Below, piece by piece: positions 24,043 to 30,537 of a DNA stretch of 30,537 nucleotides. The notes beneath the pieces are model-generated. The model saw nothing but the letters and a program-made list of their open reading frames with translations. It had not been told where the DNA came from and did no database searches. Source of the DNA: Pseudomonadota bacterium (lineage in GTDB: Bacteria > Pseudomonadota > Alphaproteobacteria > Rhizobiales > Devosiaceae); contig JAEZKB010000074.1 in assembly GCA_023415605.1 (NCBI GenBank), positions 1 through 30,537 of the forward strand, read 5' to 3'. Numbering within the stretch: the stretch's first letter is position 1; each line of letters opens with the position of its first letter. The position numbers were made by a program, and so were the translations under genes.

Positions 24043-24884
24043 TGTCTTCGCCCATTTCCACCACCCGCAACGGCCACGTGACATGGTTCAAGTGGCACCG
24101 TGGCCGACGCCGCCTGTCCGACCCGGTCTTCACCGGCAAGCGCATCCTCGAAGCCATGGCCATGGGCGCCTCGATCGAGGTCGATCTCGTGGTCACCGGC
24201 GACAAGGGTTTTGCCGTCCTTCACGACACGACCCTCGATCGCGAGACGACAGGGCAGGGCTCTGTCGCCCAGACAAGCGACGACGTCATCCGCCAGCTTC
24301 GCTTGCGCGACAATGATGGTGCTCCGATCACCGAGCCGGTGATGCTGCTCGACGACCTCTGCACGCTGATGGCCTCGGGCGAAGTCCACCCCGACGCCCT
24401 GCTGCAGCTCGACTACAAAGAAGACGAGAAGGTCCTCGATGGTCGCGCCATCGCCAACTTCCGCCGCGCCACGTTGCCGGTCGCGAAGAGCATCATCGTC
24501 TCGTCCGGCTCCGCCGCTGCGGTCAAGCTGCTGACCGACGCCGTTCCCGGCATGAAGATCGGCTACGATCCCTGCCACGACGACAGTCTCGCGACGCTGC
24601 AGCGGACTGGTGACTTCGCGACCTTCGTCGCCGATGCGCTCGCCGCCTCACCGAACGCCGAAATGATCTATCTGGCCTGGGAGATCGTCATCGCTGCCGA
24701 CACCGCCGGCTTCGACATGATCGGCGCCTTCCACGCCGGCAGTCGCCGGGTCGATTGCTGGACCATCAAGGCCTCCGACCCGGCTTCGGTCGCCACGGTC
24801 GAGCGTCTGCTCGCGTTGCGCACCGACCAGATCACCACCGACGATCCCGAAGGCCTCTGCGCCGCGCTGGGAGTACCCGCATGA
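24042..24884 (+). CDS. Glycerophosphodiester phosphodiesterase family protein (divergent)
   Basis: A 280-residue TIM-barrel phosphodiesterase. Catalytic/metal motifs are visible: WHRG with H19 and R20, IEVDL with E46 and D48, and VLHD with H61. The family's usual PENT stretch after HRG is replaced by an atypical segment (GRRRLSDPVFTG), so substrate recognition may differ from ordinary GlpQ/UgpQ. LLQLDYKED and CWTIKASDP fit later barrel strands. No signal peptide is present, so hydrolysis would be cytoplasmic, after import. It is coupled by TGATG to the ABC ATPase and by ATGA (24881-24884) to the phosphatase gene. The sequence of uptake, phosphodiesterase, then phosphatase suggests breakdown of a glycerophosphodiester or similar head group. 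Confidence 0.83.
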   Translation: MSSPISTTRNGHVTWFKWHRGRRRLSDPVFTGKRILEAMAMGASIEVDLVVTGDKGFAVLHDTTLDRETTGQGSVAQTSDDVIRQLRLRDNDGAPITEPVMLLDDLCTLMASGEVHPDALLQLDYKEDEKVLDGRAIANFRRATLPVAKSIIVSSGSAAAVKLLTDAVPGMKIGYDPCHDDSLATLQRTGDFATFVADALAASPNAEMIYLAWEIVIAADTAGFDMIGAFHAGSRRVDCWTIKASDPASVATVERLLALRTDQITTDDPEGLCAALGVPA

Positions 24885-25687
24885 GCGACGACGCCGAAAT
24901 CCTCGACTACCTCGTCGCCACCGCTCGCGAGGCCGGCGCGCTGACCCTTCAGCACTTCGCCAGGTTCCGCGACATCGAAATCGGCATCAAAGGCCCGGCC
25001 GATTTCGTCTCCGACGCCGACAAGCAATCCGAACTGCTGATCCGCAAGCGCCTCTTCGCCCGCTGGCCCGACTGGTCCTTCACCGGCGAGGAATTCGCCC
25101 CTGTGGAGGGCGACCAGGCCCACCGCTGGCTCGTCGACCCGATCGACGGCACCACCAACTTCATCAACGGCATGCACTACACCATCTCCATCGCGCTCCG
25201 CCGCGGCAACGAGACGGTGCTCGGCGTCCTCTACAATCCGCCCGCCGACGAGATGTTCACCGCTATCAAGGGGCAGGGCGCCTTCCTGAACGGCAACCGG
25301 CTCAAGGTCAGCGACCAGACCGAGACCGGCCTTTTCTGCATCGGCACCGGCCTCGCCACCAAGAAGCTCACTTCCTACCCCGGCTGGTACGACCGCCTCG
25401 ACCGCATCGTCGGCGAAGTCGGAGGTGTCCGCACCCCCGGCAGCGCTGCCAATGCCTGCGCCTACGTCGCCATGGGCCGCTTGACAGGCTATTTCGAAGA
25501 AACCGGCTTCACCGACACTGCTGCCGCCATTCTCATGGCGCAGGAAGCTGGCGCCATCGTCACCGACTGGTGGGGCCGCGGCCCCGACCATTACGAACGC
25601 ACCGGCTCCCTTATCGTCGCCAACCCGGCGACGCATGCCTACCTGCTGGATCGCTTGGCCAGCGCCCCGCGTAAGGACCCGCGCTAG
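24881..25687 (+). CDS. Inositol monophosphatase family protein
   Basis: A 268-residue Mg-dependent phosphatase. It has FTGEEF (E70, E71) and DPIDGTTNFINGMHYTISIA starting at D86, the classical inositol-monophosphatase form as opposed to the CysQ form at 1721. The C-terminal metal motif, usually W-D-x-A-A-G, reads TDTAAA here: the Asp is kept, but Trp and Gly are changed. The ATG at 24881 overlaps the phosphodiesterase stop by ATGA; the open frame further upstream is not used. It ends the second transport operon. It could dephosphorylate inositol phosphate, glycerol phosphate or another sugar phosphate released by the preceding enzyme; the motif change leaves specificity open. Confidence 0.87.
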   Translation: MSDDAEILDYLVATAREAGALTLQHFARFRDIEIGIKGPADFVSDADKQSELLIRKRLFARWPDWSFTGEEFAPVEGDQAHRWLVDPIDGTTNFINGMHYTISIALRRGNETVLGVLYNPPADEMFTAIKGQGAFLNGNRLKVSDQTETGLFCIGTGLATKKLTSYPGWYDRLDRIVGEVGGVRTPGSAANACAYVAMGRLTGYFEETGFTDTAAAILMAQEAGAIVTDWWGRGPDHYERTGSLIVANPATHAYLLDRLASAPRKDPR

Positions 25688-25699
25688 TCAATCGACTAG
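25684..25699. terminator. Short hairpin at the end of the second operon
   Basis: CTAGTC and GACTAG arms around AATC form a 6-bp hairpin overlapping the TAG stop of the phosphatase gene. No T-run follows. It could slow ribosomes or polymerase or be an operator half; weak evidence. The remaining 175 bases before the helicase start show nothing else I can name. Confidence 0.25.
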
Positions 25700-25874
25700 G
25701 GAACGGTGCCACCGGCGCACCTGCCATGCACCCGCCCCTCTTGCCCTCGCGCCGTAAACCCCATACACCGCGCGCAAATCGGCGACTTTCATGGTCCCCG
25801 TGCGTTATTCCCTCGTTCGCCGGCTTGTCTGCGCCTCCTGAAGGCCGCGACGTCCGGCATTGCTGAAAGCTCAC

Positions 25875-27869
25875 ATGACTCCCGAGACCCTCCATCCCGC
25901 GCTCGCCGCCGCCCTCGCCGCCAAGGGGTACGAGACCCTGACCCCGGTGCAGGCGCTGATGCTGGAGCAGCCGGAAACGGCCGATCTACTGGTTTCGGCG
26001 CAGACCGGCTCGGGCAAGACCGTCGCCTTCGGCATGGCCATCGCCCCCACGCTGCTCGGCAGCGCCGAGCGCTTCGAGCCGGCCGCCGCTCCACTGGCGC
26101 TGATCATCGCGCCCACCCGTGAGCTTGCCTTGCAGGTCCGCCGCGAGCTCGACTGGCTCTATGCCGATGCGGGCGTGGTGACCGCTTCGGCCGTTGGTGG
26201 CATGGATCAGCGCACCGAGCGCCGGGCGCTGGAACGCGGCGCCCACATCGTCATCGGCACCCCCGGGCGCCTTCGCGATCACATTACCCGCGAAGCCCTC
26301 GACCTGAGCGCTATCCGCGCTGTCGTCCTCGATGAGGCCGATGAGATGCTCGATCTGGGCTTCCGCGAGGACCTTGAGTTCATCCTCGGCGCCGCTCCAG
26401 AGGATCGCCGCACGCTGATGTTCTCGGCCACCGTGCCGCGGGCCATTGCGACGCTCGCCGAAACCTTCCAGCGCGATGCCGTGCGCGTCACCGCCACCGG
26501 CGCCAAGGAGCGCCACGCGGATATCGAGTACCAGCTCATGATGGTGCAGAAGGACGAGCGCGAGCACGCCGTCATCAACTCACTGCTCTATTTCGACAGC
26601 ACCACGTCCATCGTCTTCTGTCACACGCGCGAGGCGGTGAAGCACCTCAGCGCGCGTCTGGCGAACCGCGGCTTTGCCGTGGTGGCGCTGTCGGGCGAGC
26701 TGACCCAGTCGGAGCGCACCAATGCGCTGCAGGCCATGCGCGATGGCCGCGCCCGCGTCTGCGTGGCGACCGACGTCGCTGCGCGCGGCATCGATATCCC
26801 CAATCTCGATCTCGTCATCCACGCCGACATGCCGTCGAACCCGGACACGCTGCTGCACCGCTCGGGCCGAACCGGCCGCGCCGGCCGCAAGGGCATCTGC
26901 GTCATCGTCGCGCCAATCTATCGCCGCAACGCCGCCGCTCGCGTGCTGAGCCTCGCGAACCTCCAGGCGACGACCCGCACCGCTCCCACCATTGCCGATA
27001 TCGAGGCCAAGCAGAACGCCCGCATCCTCGCAACTGCGCTCGAGACGCCGGCGGTCGACGAGACCGAGACGGCGCTGGTCGCAGAACTGGTCGAGAAGCT
27101 CACCCCCGAGCAGCTCGCCGCCGCCTACCTCCGGCAGCAGCGCGCCAGCTTGCCAGCGGGCGAGGACATGGCCGTCACCGTCATCCCCACCGATGCCGGC
27201 AAGCAGCCGCGCCGCGACAAGCGCTTCGAGGGGGATACCGGCGAGCGGCAGCCGCGCGTCGACATCACCGACGGCGTCTGGTTCAGTCTTTCGCTGGGCA
27301 GAAAACATCGCGCGGACCCGAAGTGGCTGCTCCCGCTGATCTGCAAGGCGGGCAATCTCACCAAGCGCGATATCGGTTCGATCAAGATTTCCGAGCACGA
27401 GACCCGCTTCGAGATCACTCCGGACAAGGCCGCTGCCTTCGCCGAGGCAACGTCGCAGCCCGGCGCGCTCGAAAAGGGCGCCACCATCACCCGTCTCGAA
27501 GGCAAGATGACGTCGTCGGGCAAGCCCTTCTCTCGCCCGCGCACCGGCAAACCCTACGCGCCGACGGAACGTCCGAAGAAGCAGTGGGAGGCCACGGCGC
27601 CCCTCGACACCCCGTCGGACAAGCCGAAAAAGTGGCAACCGCGCCTCGACCACGAGACCGCGCCGCCGCGCGAACCCAAATACAAGGTCCGCTCCGACCG
27701 GGGCCTCGATCTCGGCACCGAGTCCGCTACCGGCGCGGTCTCACCCAAAAAGCCGAAAAAGTCGTCCAGCAAGGACAAGGGCAAACCGAAATACAAGAAC
27801 CGGCCGAATGCCGGGCAGCACCTCGGCGACGCCCCGCGGAAGAAACCCAAATCGCTCCCGCAGGACTGA
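25875..27869 (+). CDS. DEAD-box ATP-dependent RNA helicase, DbpA-like C-terminal RNA-binding domain
   Basis: A 664-residue RNA helicase. Motifs in order: Q motif (TPVQALML), I AQTGSGKT at 42-49, Ia PTRELALQV, Ib GTPGRLRDH, II DEADEML, III SAT, then helicase C-domain TDVAARGIDIPNLDLVIH and HRSGRTGRAGR. A DbpA-type RNA-binding domain follows (WFSLSLGRKHRADPKWLLPL, GSIKISEHETRFEI). The last 110-120 residues are a low-complexity Lys/Pro/Arg tail (KPKKWQPR, KSSSKDKGKPKYKNRPNAG), probably an unstructured RNA-binding extension. Likely role: ribosome assembly or RNA remodelling in the cold, as for DbpA/CsdA. The ATG at 25875 is chosen over an in-frame TTG at 25860. It is a single gene, convergent with the CUT2 importer. 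Confidence 0.93.
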   Translation: MTPETLHPALAAALAAKGYETLTPVQALMLEQPETADLLVSAQTGSGKTVAFGMAIAPTLLGSAERFEPAAAPLALIIAPTRELALQVRRELDWLYADAGVVTASAVGGMDQRTERRALERGAHIVIGTPGRLRDHITREALDLSAIRAVVLDEADEMLDLGFREDLEFILGAAPEDRRTLMFSATVPRAIATLAETFQRDAVRVTATGAKERHADIEYQLMMVQKDEREHAVINSLLYFDSTTSIVFCHTREAVKHLSARLANRGFAVVALSGELTQSERTNALQAMRDGRARVCVATDVAARGIDIPNLDLVIHADMPSNPDTLLHRSGRTGRAGRKGICVIVAPIYRRNAAARVLSLANLQATTRTAPTIADIEAKQNARILATALETPAVDETETALVAELVEKLTPEQLAAAYLRQQRASLPAGEDMAVTVIPTDAGKQPRRDKRFEGDTGERQPRVDITDGVWFSLSLGRKHRADPKWLLPLICKAGNLTKRDIGSIKISEHETRFEITPDKAAAFAEATSQPGALEKGATITRLEGKMTSSGKPFSRPRTGKPYAPTERPKKQWEATAPLDTPSDKPKKWQPRLDHETAPPREPKYKVRSDRGLDLGTESATGAVSPKKPKKSSSKDKGKPKYKNRPNAGQHLGDAPRKKPKSLPQD

Positions 27870-27871
27870 CG

Positions 27872-27898
27872 GGCGGGGGTGCGGTGCAGCCCCACGCC
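27872..27898. terminator. Possible bidirectional hairpin between convergent helicase and permease genes
   Basis: GGCG+GGGG (27872-27879) pairs with CCCC+CGCC (27890-27893 and 27895-27898) around a 10-base loop with one bulged A. It sits in the 33-base gap between two convergent stop codons, where a shared terminator is expected. No T-run is present. Confidence 0.35.
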
Positions 27899-27902
27899 GT
27901 GC

Positions 27903-28915
27903 TTACGCCTTGGCGCGTGACTTGAGCCAGCGGTCGAACGCCACCGCGACGATCAGGATAAGGCCGATGACGATCGACTGCGTGTAGCTCGACACGTTGT
28001 TGAACTGCAGGCCATTCTGCAGCACACCGATCAGTGCCGCGCCCACCACGGTACCGCCGACACTACCGACCCCCCCGAAGAGCGACGTGCCGCCGATCAC
28101 CACGGCCGAGATCACCGTCAGCTCATAGCCGATGCCGGCCACGGCCTCCGCCGAATTGAGGCGCGCCGCCAGGACGAATGCGGCAAGGCCCGACAGGAAG
28201 CCGACGATCACATAGACCGAGACCAGGACGCCATCGACGCGCAGGCCCGAGAGGCGTGCCGCTTCCGCATTGCCGCCCACGGCATAGACGGCCCGGCCGT
28301 AGCGCGTATAGCGCAGCACAACGTGGCAGATGATGGCGGCCAGCGCGAAGATGATCACCGGCACTGGCACCGGACCGATCAGCCCGTTGCCGAACCAGCG
28401 GAAATCCGCGCCGAAGCCCGAGATCGGTCCGCCGTTCGAGAGTGTCAGCGTGATGCCTCGGAAGATGGTCAGGCCGCCCAGCGTCACGACGAACGGTGGC
28501 ACCTTGAGCCGGGTGATGGCGACGCCCTGCACGCCGCCCGCAATCGAGCCGACCGCCAGCGCTGCGAGCAGCGCCGCGAACCATCCGAACCCGGCTTCCG
28601 CACCGGCCGACAGCGACATCGTGTTGGCCGTGCCGCCCTTGGCGACGATCGCCGCCACCATGCCGCAAAGCGCCACCAGCGACCCGACGCTGAGGTCGAT
28701 GCCGGCGGTGAGGATGACGAACGTCATCCCGAGCGCGATCAGCCCGGTGATCGAGATCTGCCGCAGGATGTTGAAGACATTGATCGGGTCGATGAAGCCT
28801 GGCTTGAGCGCTGTGAATACCGCGATCAAGACGATCAGGAACAGCAGCGGCCCGAATTGCTTGAGCACGCGGAAAACGTTGGGGCCGGATTTCGTGGCGG
28901 TTTCGGTTGTGGTGG

Positions 28916-28919
<4 letters not shown>
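27903..28919 (-). CDS. CUT2 (ribose/galactose/inositol-type) ABC importer permease, RbsC-like
   Basis: A 338-residue inner-membrane permease of the BPD-transp-2 family, with about ten hydrophobic segments. Family signatures include FNILRQISITGLIALGMTFV, ILTAGIDLSVGS, YAVGGNAEAARLSGLRV and VIGGTSLFGGVGSVGGTVVG. It would import a pentose, hexose or polyol; CUT2 systems also carry myo-inositol in related bacteria. The open frame extends upstream to 29348 inside the ATPase gene, but the ATG at 28919 overlaps the ATPase stop by ATGA and is the real start. The ligand cannot be inferred from this subunit. Confidence 0.93.
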
Positions 28920-30487
<1,568 letters not shown>

Positions 30488-30537
30488 GGCAGACCCTCTT
30501 GAATAACACAGGGTGGGGGGGCGGCGCGGCGGGGGGG

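Noticed and set aside
30505..30537. G-rich run at the right end as a regulatory element
   Set aside because: It is at the sequence edge, of very low complexity, and could be an intergenic C-rich leader or an assembly artefact; nothing can be supported.

Overview
The window is high-GC, densely packed chromosomal DNA from an alphaproteobacterium. The whole methylmalonyl-CoA pathway sits in one operon, ATGA/GTGA stop-start overlaps are frequent, there are many ABC importers, and a palindromic repeat resembles those dispersed in Hyphomicrobiales genomes. A Devosiaceae-like host is plausible, but this is inference. No tRNA, rRNA, CRISPR array, integrase or insertion sequence was recognised, and no gene-free stretch exceeds about 300 bases.

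Left part (1-3381, minus strand): a PadR-type repressor precedes the start of an RND-pump adaptor gene cut by the window edge, with a 36-bp imperfect dyad in front of padR. Then comes a translationally coupled pair, nadC (NAD synthesis) and a CysQ-like bisphosphate nucleotidase.

Propionate block (3555-10234, plus strand): pccB, a DUF559 nuclease-like gene, pccA, methylmalonyl-CoA mutase and methylmalonyl-CoA epimerase. Together these carry propionyl-CoA to succinyl-CoA. The DUF559 gene lies between the two carboxylase subunit genes and is bracketed by a 54-bp inverted repeat (51 of 54 positions match), each arm itself a hairpin. This looks like an endonuclease-plus-palindrome cassette inserted in a housekeeping operon and is the most unusual object in the window.

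Catabolic island (10262-25687): a minus-strand pair (LacI regulator, then a DUF5054 protein related to GH38 alpha-mannosidases) diverges from a plus-strand operon. That operon encodes a CUT1-type binding protein, two permeases, a CehA/McbA-type PHP metallohydrolase, an IolE-like TIM-barrel protein and a Gfo/Idh/MocA oxidoreductase. A second plus-strand operon follows: a ferric/polyamine-type ABC importer (binding protein with Tat-like signal, two permeases, ATPase), a divergent glycerophosphodiester phosphodiesterase and an inositol-monophosphatase-family protein. Read together, the enzymes (glycosidase, phosphodiesterases, phosphatase, dehydrogenase, inosose-dehydratase-like) suggest uptake and dismantling of a phosphodiester-linked, possibly glycosylated, inositol or related polyol. 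This is a hypothesis.

Right part (25875-30537): a DbpA-like DEAD-box RNA helicase with a long basic tail converges on a minus-strand CUT2 (ribose-type) ABC importer made of permease and double-domain ATPase. Its binding protein is not in the window.
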